A DNA stretch of 64,000 nucleotides, taken from positions 92,476-156,475 of the forward strand of contig JACMLJ010000028.1 of NCBI GenBank assembly GCA_014379625.1, read 5' to 3'. Origin of the DNA: Ferruginibacter sp. (lineage in GTDB: Bacteria > Bacteroidota > Bacteroidia > Chitinophagales > Chitinophagaceae). The notes beneath the pieces were generated by a model that saw nothing but the letters and a program-made list of their open reading frames with translations, had not been told where the DNA came from and did not search any database. Below are positions 24,429 to 34,273 of the stretch, one piece after another (position 1 is the first letter of the stretch; each line of letters begins with the position of its first letter). Made by a program: the position numbers and the translations under genes.

Positions 24429-25310
24429 ATGCCCGGAATATTAGATCTTGTTGGTAATACACCTCTTGTGGAATTAAAGAAAATCCCCGTTAATAAAAAT
24501 GTTACTATTTACGGGAAAATGGAAGGCAATAACCCGGGCGGGAGCGTAAAAGACAGGGCCGCTTATGGTATGATCAAAGGTGCCATTGACCGGGGCGAGA
24601 TAACCGGTGGCATTAAATTGATAGAGGCTACCAGTGGCAATACGGGTATCGCCCTTGCTATGATCGCCAGTTTGTTTGGTGTAACAATAGAGTTAGTAAT
24701 GCCCGAAGATGCCACCCGGGAGCGGGTATTGGCCATGGAGGCCTTTGGCGCCAAAGTGGTCCTTACTCCTAAGGCAGGTTCCATGGAGGGGGCAATAGAC
24801 TATGCCAACGAACAGGTGTCCAAAGGTGGGTACCTGATGCTGAACCAGTTTGGTAACGCGGATAACCCCGGTATGCATTACAAAACTACCGGTCCAGAAA
24901 TATGGAATGACACCAATGGCACTATCACCCATTTTGTATCTTCGATGGGTACTACCGGTACCATAATGGGTGTGTCCAGGTACCTGAAAGAAGTAAATAG
25001 CGCTATTGAAATTGTAGGATGCCAACCAACGGATGGCTCCAGGATACCGGGCATCCGCAAATGGCCGGAAGCATATTTACCAGCTATTTTTGATAAGAGC
25101 AGGGTGGACCGCGTTATTGAAATTGCTGAAAAGGATGCCCGTGTAATGGCCAAACGCTTAGCAAGGGAAGAAGCCATTTTTAGTGGCATGAGCAGTGGGG
25201 GAGCGGTACACGCAGCTATTGAGTTATCCAAAGAATTATCTTCCGGGGTGATCGTTTGTATTATTTGTGACAGGGGCGACAGGTATTTGTCTTCCGACCT
25301 CTTTGATTAA
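24429..25310 (+). CDS. cysM: Cysteine synthase B
   Basis: A 293-residue PLP enzyme making cysteine from O-acetylserine and sulfide or thiosulfate. The PLP lysine is in NNPGGSVKDRAA (about residue 41), with the ATSGNTGIALAMIA loop, the phosphate site SSMGTTGTIMGVSRY and the C-terminal IICDRGDRYLSSDLF, a spelling typical of CysM rather than CysK. The length is normal. It stands alone between the cytochrome c gene (divergent) and the fusA leader. Confidence 0.93.
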   Translation: MPGILDLVGNTPLVELKKIPVNKNVTIYGKMEGNNPGGSVKDRAAYGMIKGAIDRGEITGGIKLIEATSGNTGIALAMIASLFGVTIELVMPEDATRERVLAMEAFGAKVVLTPKAGSMEGAIDYANEQVSKGGYLMLNQFGNADNPGMHYKTTGPEIWNDTNGTITHFVSSMGTTGTIMGVSRYLKEVNSAIEIVGCQPTDGSRIPGIRKWPEAYLPAIFDKSRVDRVIEIAEKDARVMAKRLAREEAIFSGMSSGGAVHAAIELSKELSSGVIVCIICDRGDRYLSSDLFD

Positions 25311-25365
25311 GGCCCATTGCTCGCCGCAGCCATGGCACACCGGTATCGGATTTAATTTGTATGTG

Positions 25366-25396
25366 TTTGTTAATTCAAAAAATCCCCCTACCTTTG
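25366..25396 (+). promoter_or_regulatory. Bacteroidota-type promoter upstream of fusA
   Basis: TTTG at 25366-25369, a 19-nt spacer and TACCTTTG at 25389-25396: an exact consensus. If it drives fusA the leader is about 325 nt long. Confidence 0.7.
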
Positions 25397-25729
25397 CCGC
25401 GCTAAAAAGTTCAGCATTGTAAAAAGTTTTGGTTGTAGCTGCAATTTATTTAGCATACCATGAGAGTAAAATAATCATATCACCGCAACCCACCGCTACG
25501 GGTACAAAGGCACTTCTTATTTTGAGTGCAAAGTTCAACATAAGTATAAAGTACAAGAGTGCCCTGCCAGTGCAACAGGCAGACAGGGAGGCCACTGAAG
25601 CTTTACAGCGCTTCAACGGGCGGGCCAAAAAAAAGTAGCCTGTATAAAAAGCCAGGTTCAAAAAATGGCTTAATCTTTTGTCTGGAACAAATTCTTAATT
25701 TTTAATTCTTAATTTTTAATTGAAATACA
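25397..25729 (+). other. Long fusA leader with a heptanucleotide array
   Basis: It carries no recognisable gene: short frames on both strands (25429-25638 forward from a TTG, 25446-25661 reverse) have no known domain. At 25690-25724 five 7-mers run in tandem (AATTCTT, AATTTTT, AATTCTT, AATTTTT, AATTGAA), ending 5 nt before the fusA ATG. The stretch 25519-25565 also has an irregular CTTTGTACTT-like pattern on the reverse strand. Either this is a regulated leader, or a small RNA or repeat lies in it. Confidence 0.5.
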
Positions 25730-27877
25730 ATGGGAGATTTACGTTATCAACGAAATTTTGGTATTGCGGCTCATATTGATGCCGGCAAAACTACCACCAC
25801 GGAACGTATATTATATTATACGGGGGTGAATCATAAAATTGGTGAAGTGCATGACGGCGCTGCTACCATGGACTGGATGGCACAGGAACAGGAAAGAGGT
25901 ATCACCATTACCAGTGCCGCTACCACCTGCTTTTGGAACTTTCCAATGATCAATGGCAAGAAAACGCCTGATACGCATCAATATAAATTTAATATTATTG
26001 ATACGCCGGGTCATGTGGATTTTACCGTAGAAGTAGAACGTTCACTTCGTGTACTGGATGGTTTACTGGCCTTGTTTTGCGCCGTATCCGGGGTAGAACC
26101 ACAGAGTGAGACCGTTTGGCGCCAGGCTAACAAATACAAAGTACCGCGTGTTGGGTTTGTAAATAAAATGGACCGTGCAGGCGCTGATTTTCTTAATGTG
26201 GTAAAACAAATTAAAGAAATGCTGGGCGCCAAAGCGGTGCCTTTGCAATTGCCCATTGGCGCCGAGGATGATTTTAAAGGTGTGGTGGATCTGATTACTA
26301 TGAAGGGAATGGTTTGGGATGAGGCGGGACAAGGTATGACTTTTAATGAAGTGCCTATTCCGGACGATATGATGGAAGAAGTGAAGGAATGGAGGCAGCA
26401 CCTGATAGAAGCCGTTGCCGATTACGATGAAAACTTACTGGAAAAATTCTTTGATGACCCTGATACCATCACCGAAGATGAAATTCATGCGGCTATCCGC
26501 AAAGCAACCATCGATATCAGCATCATCCCCATGCTGTGTGGTTCATCTTTCAAAAACAAGGGTGTACAGACCGCGTTGGATGCGATCGTTCGCTACTTAC
26601 CGGGCCCAATGGATATTGAGGCGGTTAAAGGAACCAATCCTGATTCAGGCGAGGAAATTTTCCGTCATTGTGATCCGAAGGAACCATTCAGCGCCCTTGC
26701 GTTTAAGATCATGACCGATCCTTTTGTGGGAAGGCTGGCGTTCTTCCGGGCTTATTCAGGAAGATTGAACAGTGGTAGTTATGTATTGAATACCCGTACC
26801 GGAAAGAATGAGCGGATCAGCCGTATCATGCAGATGCATGCCAACAAGCAAAACCCGGTTGATTTTATTGAAGCAGGGGATATTGGCGCAGCAGTTGGAT
26901 TTAAAGATATTAAAACCGGGGATACTTTATGCAATGAAGACCACCCGATTGTACTGGAAGCAATGACTTTCCCGGAACCGGTAATCTCGGTAGCTGTGGA
27001 GCCAAAAACACAGGCCGATGTTGATAAAATGGGCATGGCAATCGCCAAGTTAGTGGAGGAGGATCCAACATTGCGTGTAAAGACAGACGAAGAAACCGGA
27101 CAGACCATTTTAAGTGGAATGGGCGAGTTGCACCTTGAAATTATCGTAGATCGTATGCGCCGTGAGTTTAAGGTTGAAATTAACCAGGGAGCGCCACAGG
27201 TGGCTTATAAGGAAGCATTCCAGAATACCATTGAACACCGCGAAACCCTGAAAAAACAAACGGGTGGCCGTGGTAAATTCGCGGATATCGTATTTGAAAT
27301 AGGGCCTGCGGATGAAGAGTTTTTGAAAGAAGGAAAATCAAACTTCCAGTTTGTAAATGGTTTGTTTGGTGGTAGCATTCCAAAAGAATTTGTTCCCGCT
27401 ATCCAGAAAGGTTTTGAAACCGCCATGACAACAGGCGTATTGGCGAGCTACCCGATGGAGAGCATGAAAGTGCGGGTATTCGATGGTAGTTTTCATCAGG
27501 TGGATAGTGATGCAATGAGTTTTGAACTGTGCGCCAAACAAGGCTACCGCGAAGCTGGCCGTAAAGCGAAACCTGTTTTGCTGGAGCCGATCATGAAGGT
27601 GGAAGTGTTAACGCCGGATCAGTACATGGGTGATGTAACAGGTGATCTTAACCGTCGCAGGGGAATGCTGGAAGGAATGGATAGCAAACATGGTGTACAG
27701 GTGATAAAAGCCAAAGTGCCATTGAGCGAAATGTTTGGTTATGTAACGCAGTTGCGTTCATTGTCAAGCGGCCGTGCCACTTCTACGATGGAGTTCAGTC
27801 ATTACAATCCGGCACCAAACAATATTGCCGAAGAAGTGATCGCCAAGCAAAAAGGAAAACAGAAATCGGATGATTAA
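25730..27877 (+). CDS. fusA: Elongation factor G
   Basis: A 715-residue translational GTPase that moves tRNAs and mRNA after peptide bond formation. Seen: P-loop [19 protein letters not shown] (about 12-30), switch [33 protein letters not shown], the domain IV start [12 protein letters not shown] and [11 protein letters not shown], and the C-terminal [19 protein letters not shown]. It is separated from rpsL-rpsG by about 5.3 kb and has its own promoter. Confidence 0.97.
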   Translation: MGDLRYQRNFGIAAHIDAGKTTTTERILYYTGVNHKIGEVHDGAATMDWMAQEQERGITITSAATTCFWNFPMINGKKTPDTHQYKFNIIDTPGHVDFTVEVERSLRVLDGLLALFCAVSGVEPQSETVWRQANKYKVPRVGFVNKMDRAGADFLNVVKQIKEMLGAKAVPLQLPIGAEDDFKGVVDLITMKGMVWDEAGQGMTFNEVPIPDDMMEEVKEWRQHLIEAVADYDENLLEKFFDDPDTITEDEIHAAIRKATIDISIIPMLCGSSFKNKGVQTALDAIVRYLPGPMDIEAVKGTNPDSGEEIFRHCDPKEPFSALAFKIMTDPFVGRLAFFRAYSGRLNSGSYVLNTRTGKNERISRIMQMHANKQNPVDFIEAGDIGAAVGFKDIKTGDTLCNEDHPIVLEAMTFPEPVISVAVEPKTQADVDKMGMAIAKLVEEDPTLRVKTDEETGQTILSGMGELHLEIIVDRMRREFKVEINQGAPQVAYKEAFQNTIEHRETLKKQTGGRGKFADIVFEIGPADEEFLKEGKSNFQFVNGLFGGSIPKEFVPAIQKGFETAMTTGVLASYPMESMKVRVFDGSFHQVDSDAMSFELCAKQGYREAGRKAKPVLLEPIMKVEVLTPDQYMGDVTGDLNRRRGMLEGMDSKHGVQVIKAKVPLSEMFGYVTQLRSLSSGRATSTMEFSHYNPAPNNIAEEVIAKQKGKQKSDD

Positions 27878-27899
27878 ATAAAAAATGATCATAGCATGA

Positions 27900-27937
27900 A
27901 ATAACAACAACCCTGTACGTGAGTGCGGGGTTTTTGT
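27900..27937 (+). terminator. Terminator of fusA
   Basis: AACAACCC pairs with GGGTTTTTGTT around a loop of about 14 nt with one mismatch; the T-rich descending arm doubles as the T tract. Moderate quality. Confidence 0.5.
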
Positions 27938-28621
27938 TTGTAGGTGACGGGCTGAAACGTTGAACCGATATTGCAGCGATATTGGTTGAGATGCCGGTAA
28001 ACACTGCGTTTTTTTTTTTTTGAGACCCGGTTTGTGCACTACAGGTTTTCTTTTGATAAAAGGTTTTGGTTTTACATGATATTAGTTGTTGGATGGCTTT
28101 CCAAATAGAAGATATTCTTCATAGCCTTTAATTATCAAATCTGAACAGTTAGAAATCTCTTCTGGCTTTCTTCCGGGAGTTGGTTAAAACTTTTACTATC
28201 CGTTCGATAATTAATACCTGTCCCAACCCTTCTGATTTTACAATAAGATATCCAAATTCTATGTCAACCTGCATGCTTTAGCAGGATGGTACCGGGATAC
28301 ACCTGCATTTAATCTATTCAAAAAACATCCATTCTGTTCCTGCTTTGTTACCATAAATTCATTTAATGATTTTCTAAAGAAAAGTTAAATCTGCTTTTAA
28401 ATTGTTTACGTATCTGAAAAAGCTAATTAAAAAATTGAGTTATTTCCTGCAGGAATATCAAATTCAATAATCCTCCTAAAAACCAGCTTACTGATAACAT
28501 TACAGAAAAAATTCCACAATTTTTAACCCGGCACTTTAAGTGTAGCAACAAACCATGATTACTATTTGAACCTATAGTAAACCTTGTAATCATTTCAATT
28601 ATCATTTAAAAAAAATCGTTT
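27938..28621. other. Intergenic region, about 680 nt, no gene seen
   Basis: No supported gene or RNA. It contains a run of 13 T (28009-28021) and a small stem CCTGC/GCAGG (28268-28285). The last 300 nt are AT-rich and presumably hold the promoter of the DUF4331 gene, though no full consensus is visible. Confidence 0.4.
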
Positions 28622-30745
28622 ATGAAAAGAAAAATTTATGCTGCATTTATGCTGTTGATAATGGCAACACAAATAACCGCGCCGGCATTTGCTTCCTCAC
28701 ACCGGGAAGCACCATTGATTGCCGATGACCCCCTGGCTGATAATACGGATGTATATGCTTTCCGCAGTCCGGATAGCCCGGATAAGATTACGATCATTGC
28801 CAACTATGTACCCGGTCAATTACCCCAGGGCGGACCAAACTACTATTCATTTGGTGAAAATATCCGTTATGAAATACATATTGACAATAACATCGCTACA
28901 AAAGGTGATGATATTGTTTATCGGTTCACTTTTAAAAAGAAGAATGAAGATCCTACTACTTTTTTCAATATCAGGCTTGGCAAACAAAATTTAAAAACTA
29001 CCTATATCATGGAAAGGAGCATGGATGGTGGCAGAAACTTTAAAACAGTTGTCTACAACGGCACAGTCCCCCCACCTAATATTGGCCCACGCTCCATCAG
29101 TTCACCGGTTGGTTTAAATTCACCGGATTACAATACCCTTATCAACAAAGCTATTACCACTTCCACAACCGGCGAAAAAGTATTTTGTGGTACCGCCGAT
29201 GATCCCTTTTTTGTTGATCTCGGTGGTATTTTTGACCTGGGTGACGCCCCCCGTGCTTCAGGTAAACCGGTGGATGGCTTAAAATGCCTGAACGTATCCA
29301 GTATCGCATTGCAGATCGATATTTCTACTTTGCAAAAAGATCATAAATCTGTAGGTGCTGCTGTTAATAGTCTTGACCCTAACTATGTGATTGGAGTATG
29401 GGCGAGTGCAAGCAGGCAACAGATAAGAATTTTGAATGATATCAAAGCTGCTGATATTGCTAACCAGGTTCCTAATCCAAACAGGGAGTATGATTTTTCT
29501 TTAAATTTAGGTAAATGGATACAGGTGTCCAGGCTTGGTATGCCTTTGACCAATGAAGCGATTATCCCAATTGGTTATAAAGACCTTTGGAATTCGCTTA
29601 CTCCTTATGAAGACCTGGCTACTATCAAATTATTTGGCAATTTCTTTTACAATCCTGAATTAGCGCTTTATATGGATGACGCCCAGTTTGGCGGGGCGGT
29701 CCCTTCCTTTAAACCCTTACGCATACAAAAGGCTTCCAAAAATTTATTGGGGACACTTGGTTTTGCAAACGGGCAGAATGGCGCATACGATTTTAAAGGC
29801 AATGCAGAATTAAAAGGCACGGCACTGGATGACGCCATTTTTGGCACTTTATTATTGCCCGCTAAAAACTCTCCAAGGTCTGTGGATATATGGCCTATCT
29901 TTCATACAGGGGTGCCCAACCTACCCCCATACCAGTTAGCGACAGGTAAGATAGCCGGTAATCCGCTATCTGCCGGTAAGCCTTTTATCAATAACTTTCT
30001 GCCAAATGGGGGCGATATGTTGAGGTTAAATATGGCAGTTCGTCCTACGCCAAGGGACAGCAAAGATTTCAGTTCATTGGGCCTTATCCAGGCTGCCGTA
30101 ACAGGTTTACTGGATCCTAATTATGCCAATACCTGGATGCAGGATATTCCGAACATGGATGGTTTTCCGAATGGAAGAAGATTAGAAGATGATGTGACCC
30201 GCATTGAATTGCAGGCGGTGGGTGGAGTAGTGCTGGCGGCTATAGGTGCCTGGTATGATGACTATAATATTGGTGGAAGTCCTGTTACACCTCAACTTTT
30301 GAATGTACTGAGTTATACTACCGGCATTGAAAAGAATGACACCACATTTAAAAATAAATTCCCTTATGTGCAAACGCCCTGGGCCGGAACGCATGTTTGT
30401 GATTGTAGCGAAACATCAGCTTCGGGTAACAAGATCAACATGGCTCCAAACAGAATGGTTTACCAGCGATTGGCAATTGCAGCTCCTGAAATGATAGCGA
30501 CCACTTCGCCCAATCCATTTGTAGAAACCAGCACAGTACGGTATAAGGTGGATGCCGCCGCTCAAATAAATATTTCGGTGTATGATGTAAACGGTCACCA
30601 GGTAAAAGTATTGGTAAATAAAACAGTAAAACCCGGCACTTATAATCAAACCTGGAATGGCGGTGATTTGATAAAGGGAGTATATTTTATTAAAGTAACA
30701 AAGGATGGAGTAATTCAACAAAGTTTACGTGTAGTAAAAGGTTAA
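28622..30745 (+). CDS. DUF4331 family protein with T9SS sorting domain
   Basis: A 707-residue exported protein. A signal peptide (residues 1-24, ending PAFA-SSHREAP) leads into the DUF4331 signature SSHREAPLIADDPLADNTDVYAFRSPD, and the domain continues to about residue 620. The C-terminal 85 residues (from SPNPFVETSTVRY to LRVVKG) form a type A T9SS sorting domain with a KGVYFIKV strand. The function of DUF4331 is not established. A TPR protein follows in the same direction 166 nt later, beyond a terminator. I recall DUF4331 and TPR genes as regular neighbours in Bacteroidota. Confidence 0.88.
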   Translation: MKRKIYAAFMLLIMATQITAPAFASSHREAPLIADDPLADNTDVYAFRSPDSPDKITIIANYVPGQLPQGGPNYYSFGENIRYEIHIDNNIATKGDDIVYRFTFKKKNEDPTTFFNIRLGKQNLKTTYIMERSMDGGRNFKTVVYNGTVPPPNIGPRSISSPVGLNSPDYNTLINKAITTSTTGEKVFCGTADDPFFVDLGGIFDLGDAPRASGKPVDGLKCLNVSSIALQIDISTLQKDHKSVGAAVNSLDPNYVIGVWASASRQQIRILNDIKAADIANQVPNPNREYDFSLNLGKWIQVSRLGMPLTNEAIIPIGYKDLWNSLTPYEDLATIKLFGNFFYNPELALYMDDAQFGGAVPSFKPLRIQKASKNLLGTLGFANGQNGAYDFKGNAELKGTALDDAIFGTLLLPAKNSPRSVDIWPIFHTGVPNLPPYQLATGKIAGNPLSAGKPFINNFLPNGGDMLRLNMAVRPTPRDSKDFSSLGLIQAAVTGLLDPNYANTWMQDIPNMDGFPNGRRLEDDVTRIELQAVGGVVLAAIGAWYDDYNIGGSPVTPQLLNVLSYTTGIEKNDTTFKNKFPYVQTPWAGTHVCDCSETSASGNKINMAPNRMVYQRLAIAAPEMIATTSPNPFVETSTVRYKVDAAAQINISVYDVNGHQVKVLVNKTVKPGTYNQTWNGGDLIKGVYFIKVTKDGVIQQSLRVVKG

Positions 30746-30759
30746 TGGAATGGAAAATG

Positions 30760-30796
30760 AAATAAGTCCGCGTTTGGAATGCGGACTTATTTTTCT
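30760..30796 (+). terminator. Terminator of the DUF4331 gene
   Basis: A 12-bp perfect stem AAATAAGTCCGC/GCGGACTTATTT with a 9-nt loop and continuing T. It lies between the DUF4331 gene and its TPR neighbour, so the pair may be only partly co-transcribed. Confidence 0.85.
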
Positions 30797-30911
30797 CAAA
30801 ATTGCTTACACAATTTATATATCAATACCTGTTATTTAGTTTTTGGTGGATGAACGGCCATTTGGTTTTACAGTACATCTACTTTATTCAATATTAAAAA
30901 ATCGTACTAAC

Positions 30912-32264
30912 ATGAAAAAGAATACACTATATGCTGCATTATTGATTTTATTTGTTGGCGCTGCCGGGTTTGTGATTACCAAATCCCGTGGGGATGAGCG
31001 TAAGAGAAAAGCCGCCGTGTATCAATTGCTGGACAGGAAGGGGTTATTATCTGAAACGAATGAATGGGCCACAACACAAAAAAACGCATCCAAATTACTG
31101 GCCGCTTTGAAAACCAATAGCGGAGATACCAAATCGATGATTGGGCTGGCCAATTTGTTTATTTTGGAAGCAAGGGCAACAGGTAATTACCAGTACTATG
31201 ATAAGGCCGCGATGAAATATGTAAATGATGTACTGGCAAAAGATCCCAATCATTTTGAGGCATTGACATTAAAATCACTTTTGTACCTCTCGCAGCATCA
31301 TTTTGCGGATGGATTAGCAATGGCGGAAGGGGCGGAAAAAATAAATCCTTATAATGCATTCTTATACGGGATTTTGGTAGATGGTCATGTTGAAATGGGG
31401 AATTACGATTCTGCTGTTTCCAGTGCGGAAAAGATGATGTCCATCAGGCCAGACCTGCGTTCATTTGCCCGTGCATCCTATCTTCGGGAAATACATGGCG
31501 ACTACCCCGGAGCAATTGAAGCGATGAAACTGGCCATCGATGCCGGATTACCCGGCGATGAAGCAACAGAATGGTCAAGGGTTCAGTTGGGGCATTTATA
31601 TGAAAATACAGGTGACCTTAAAAATGCTGAAATGAATTATTCCGTGGCTTTGGGTGAAAGGCCCGGTTTTGTACACGCAATGGCTGGCATGGCACGTTTA
31701 GCCCTGGCTGCAAAAGACTATAACAAGGCCATTTCGTTTTATCAGCAGGCTGATTCTTTAGTGAATGATTTTTCTTTTAAAGAAGAACTGGTGGATGTGT
31801 ACCAGTTGGCCGGGCAAAAAGATAAAGCGGCTGCAATGGCAAAAATAGTTATTGATGAAATGAATATAAATGCGGTAGCTTCAGCCTCAGATGAAAGTAT
31901 TGGCCATTATGCAGACAGGGAATTAGCCTATGCGTATTTAAAAGTCAGTGACTACGATAAGGCCCTTCAGCATGCCCTGGCCGAATATAACCGGAGGCCT
32001 AAAAATATAGAAGTAAACGAAACCCTCGCATGGGTGTATTATCAAAAGGGAGATTTTGCAAAAGCGCTGCCCTATATCCGGGCGGCATTAAAAACTAATA
32101 GCAAAAATCCTGTACTGCTTTGCAGGGCTGGATTGGTTTATGAAAAGGCCGGTGATAAAGCAAAGGCCAGGGAATATTTAACAGAGGCATTCAAAAATCA
32201 TCCTAATATTCCGGAAAGTTTAAAACAAAGCAGTGAGGATGCGTTTAAAAAAATATCAGGGTGA
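30912..32264 (+). CDS. TPR protein, membrane-anchored or exported
   Basis: A 450-residue protein from ATG 30912 (MKKNTLYAALLILFVGAAG), which gives a clean signal or anchor segment at residues 4-20; the frame is open 23 codons further upstream. The remainder is a TPR solenoid of about ten repeats, such as GHLYENTGDLKNAEMNYSVA and AWVYYQKGDFAKALPYIRAA. It is a likely protein-binding partner, possibly of the upstream DUF4331 protein (inferred from adjacency only). Confidence 0.82.
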   Translation: MKKNTLYAALLILFVGAAGFVITKSRGDERKRKAAVYQLLDRKGLLSETNEWATTQKNASKLLAALKTNSGDTKSMIGLANLFILEARATGNYQYYDKAAMKYVNDVLAKDPNHFEALTLKSLLYLSQHHFADGLAMAEGAEKINPYNAFLYGILVDGHVEMGNYDSAVSSAEKMMSIRPDLRSFARASYLREIHGDYPGAIEAMKLAIDAGLPGDEATEWSRVQLGHLYENTGDLKNAEMNYSVALGERPGFVHAMAGMARLALAAKDYNKAISFYQQADSLVNDFSFKEELVDVYQLAGQKDKAAAMAKIVIDEMNINAVASASDESIGHYADRELAYAYLKVSDYDKALQHALAEYNRRPKNIEVNETLAWVYYQKGDFAKALPYIRAALKTNSKNPVLLCRAGLVYEKAGDKAKAREYLTEAFKNHPNIPESLKQSSEDAFKKISG

Positions 32265-32415
32265 TGGTCCTGTTTTAATTTAGCAAAATAGGATACCGGA
32301 TTTTTCAGAAAAAATAGCGCTTTTAACAACTGTATTGTTGTAGGCTTTCTCATTGCCCATAGTATCGGCAATCCTGGCGGTTGTTGCTTTGATGCTTCGG
32401 CAAATATTGCCTGAT

Positions 32416-33423
32416 TTATCCTGCATACTGCACATAGTACTTCAGCGACTTCCACTTATTAAGTGCGGTATCCATATCACAAATCATGTCTTTACGGCTG
32501 TATTTTTCGGGCGAAAAAATATTATCCGATAAACGCTGGGCTTGTTGCAGTTGGTCTAAACAAACAAAGCAGCGGCTGAAAATTCCCAGGGAAATTATAT
32601 CCAGGAAGTTTTTTATGTTGCGCGTATTGTAATGTGTTTTGTAAGCGGCGGTATAGCCGTCCTTCAGCAATTCAATAAAAAGTTTTCTTATCTCCGCAAT
32701 ATCTTTCGTGGTTGTAACCAGGGTTTGTATTCCGTGCTGCTGATCTTTGTACACATCAAAGATGTCGTTGCTTAACTGCATCAGTCCTCCTGAATGATAC
32801 AGCATATCTTCCTCTGCCTTATCCATTGGGTTGGTAAAAACGGTTCGGTAAAACAACAATGATGCGCCGCCTTTGCGTAAAGTGATCTCTTTTATTTCAT
32901 CAATGCTTAAACCTGGCCCGGCTTGAAGCTTACTGTCTACCTGTGCCCGGTACACACAGTTTAAATGCTCAAGCACTAATTTGGGTTTTGCTGTATTTTC
33001 AAGAGCGGTTCCATAAAAGTATGTAAATAGTTTTTCATTGGAGTTGTTGCCGCTTTGATGTTGGGGCTTTTCTATGAATGTTTTCAATGCTTCATCTGAA
33101 AGCAGTTGCTTATCAAAAAAATCATCGAACAAACCTGTCATTGCACCCTGGCAGGTGCTGGCCATGCGCTCCTTTACCGTCATCTTTACTCCCCGCAATA
33201 AACAAAATGCTTCACCGAGTACCGCGGGAACAGCAAGTCCATAATAGCCAGTGATCTTTTTAATATCGCTTTCATCGAGGCTGCCATCATTTGTACTTTT
33301 AGCAGTATTGAGTTCGGGGACAATATTATCCCGGATAAATTTCTTTTGCTGTTCCAGGTTGCTCACAATCTTATATACCAATGAAGCGCCACGAAATAAA
33401 GTTACCAGTGGGGACTTGTTCAT
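32416..33423 (-). CDS. Class I isoprenoid synthase-fold enzyme, function unknown
   Basis: A 335-residue, mostly helical cytoplasmic protein. It carries two Asp-rich metal motifs at a typical spacing: DDFFD at 100-104 (in GLFDDFFDKQ) and NDIFDVYKD at 219-227 (in MQLSNDIFDVYKDQ). In class I terpene and prenyl synthases such motifs bind the Mg-diphosphate of an allylic substrate. Overall similarity to FPP or geranylgeranyl synthases is low. It may be a terpene cyclase-like or squalene/phytoene-synthase-like enzyme. There is no carotenoid or hopanoid gene nearby, so product and partner are unknown. It is single, between the convergent TPR gene and a divergent orphan. Confidence 0.72.
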   Translation of the reverse strand: MNKSPLVTLFRGASLVYKIVSNLEQQKKFIRDNIVPELNTAKSTNDGSLDESDIKKITGYYGLAVPAVLGEAFCLLRGVKMTVKERMASTCQGAMTGLFDDFFDKQLLSDEALKTFIEKPQHQSGNNSNEKLFTYFYGTALENTAKPKLVLEHLNCVYRAQVDSKLQAGPGLSIDEIKEITLRKGGASLLFYRTVFTNPMDKAEEDMLYHSGGLMQLSNDIFDVYKDQQHGIQTLVTTTKDIAEIRKLFIELLKDGYTAAYKTHYNTRNIKNFLDIISLGIFSRCFVCLDQLQQAQRLSDNIFSPEKYSRKDMICDMDTALNKWKSLKYYVQYAG

Positions 33424-33700
33424 TGAATGTTATTGGTTATTGATTGTTTAATCAAAAATACCATACAAATGATTAGTTTTTAATTTTAAATATAGTGAAC
33501 CGGGTAAAAAATTCACTGCCTCCCCTCCCGGCATTTCAAAAAATTAGTGATAATCCAACAGCGCCTGCCGCAAAAGAAAATAACCCTTTTGAGGTATTGA
33601 CAATGGCATTGTTACAGGCTAACTTTGACCTGTTATCATTTTTGGTTATCCTTATTGTACAGGGTAATTTAAAAATATCATTCACACTAAAATTTTTTTT

Positions 33701-34171
33701 ATGGCTGCAACAAGTATTCCCGCCTTTCATGTTTCTGGATTTACCAAAGCAAAAGGCAAGGGCGATGTATTTATCGCGAGCCGCAAGGATGCGGTTTCTT
33801 CAGGGATTTTTCGTATCGAAATAGATGTTCATTTTGATGCTGCCGCGGATAATTACCCGGCAGGCACGTTAAGTATTAAAACGGACATGAGCGATGGTGC
33901 CAAGGGCATTTTTATCGCTTCTACTATTGAACTTATTAATTCCTATGGAAAGCACAATCCAACCATTTATCTTACCGGCCAATGCAGATCGGATGTTGCT
34001 GTTACACCGCCTTTACGCGGTTGCAGGTATTGGGTAATGGTGGCTAACAATACAAAGGACAGCAATGGTACGCCCGATATAGTTGGGTTTTGTATCCACG
34101 ACCGGAATGGGAACCGGATTGCTTATGGTACCGGCCCGTTAAAAGGTGATATTGAGGTAGCGCCTAATTAA
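33701..34171 (+). CDS. Conserved-looking hypothetical protein
   Basis: A 156-residue protein without a signal peptide or membrane segment. The sequence predicts mainly beta strands (DVFIASRKDAVSSGIFRIEIDVHF, SIKTDMSDGAKGIFIASTIEL, YWVMVANNTK) with two Cys late in the chain (C101, C114 approximate, plus C138). I do not recognise the family. Codon use and composition look like the neighbours, and its start follows a T-rich stretch. It converges on a T9SS gene. Confidence 0.65.
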   Translation: MAATSIPAFHVSGFTKAKGKGDVFIASRKDAVSSGIFRIEIDVHFDAAADNYPAGTLSIKTDMSDGAKGIFIASTIELINSYGKHNPTIYLTGQCRSDVAVTPPLRGCRYWVMVANNTKDSNGTPDIVGFCIHDRNGNRIAYGTGPLKGDIEVAPN

Positions 34172-34273
34172 TACAGCTTTAAGGCCCGGATCAAACTACG
34201 CCTGCTTTTACTAAGGATAAAGTATTAGCAGGCGTTCTTTTCTAACCAGTCAGGTCGGGGTCCATGTGAATTT

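Noticed and set aside
25429..25661. Small genes on either strand in the fusA leader
   Set aside because: The forward frame needs a TTG start and the reverse frame overlaps it; neither has a domain, signal or operon partner, and the stretch looks repeat-derived.
28009..28021. Run of 13 T as a terminator
   Set aside because: No stable stem ends immediately before it, and the fusA stop already has a closer candidate at 27900-27937.
33495..33824. Frame overlapping the start of the 156-residue orphan
   Set aside because: It overlaps the better frame starting at 33701, has no motif, and crosses a T-rich leader.
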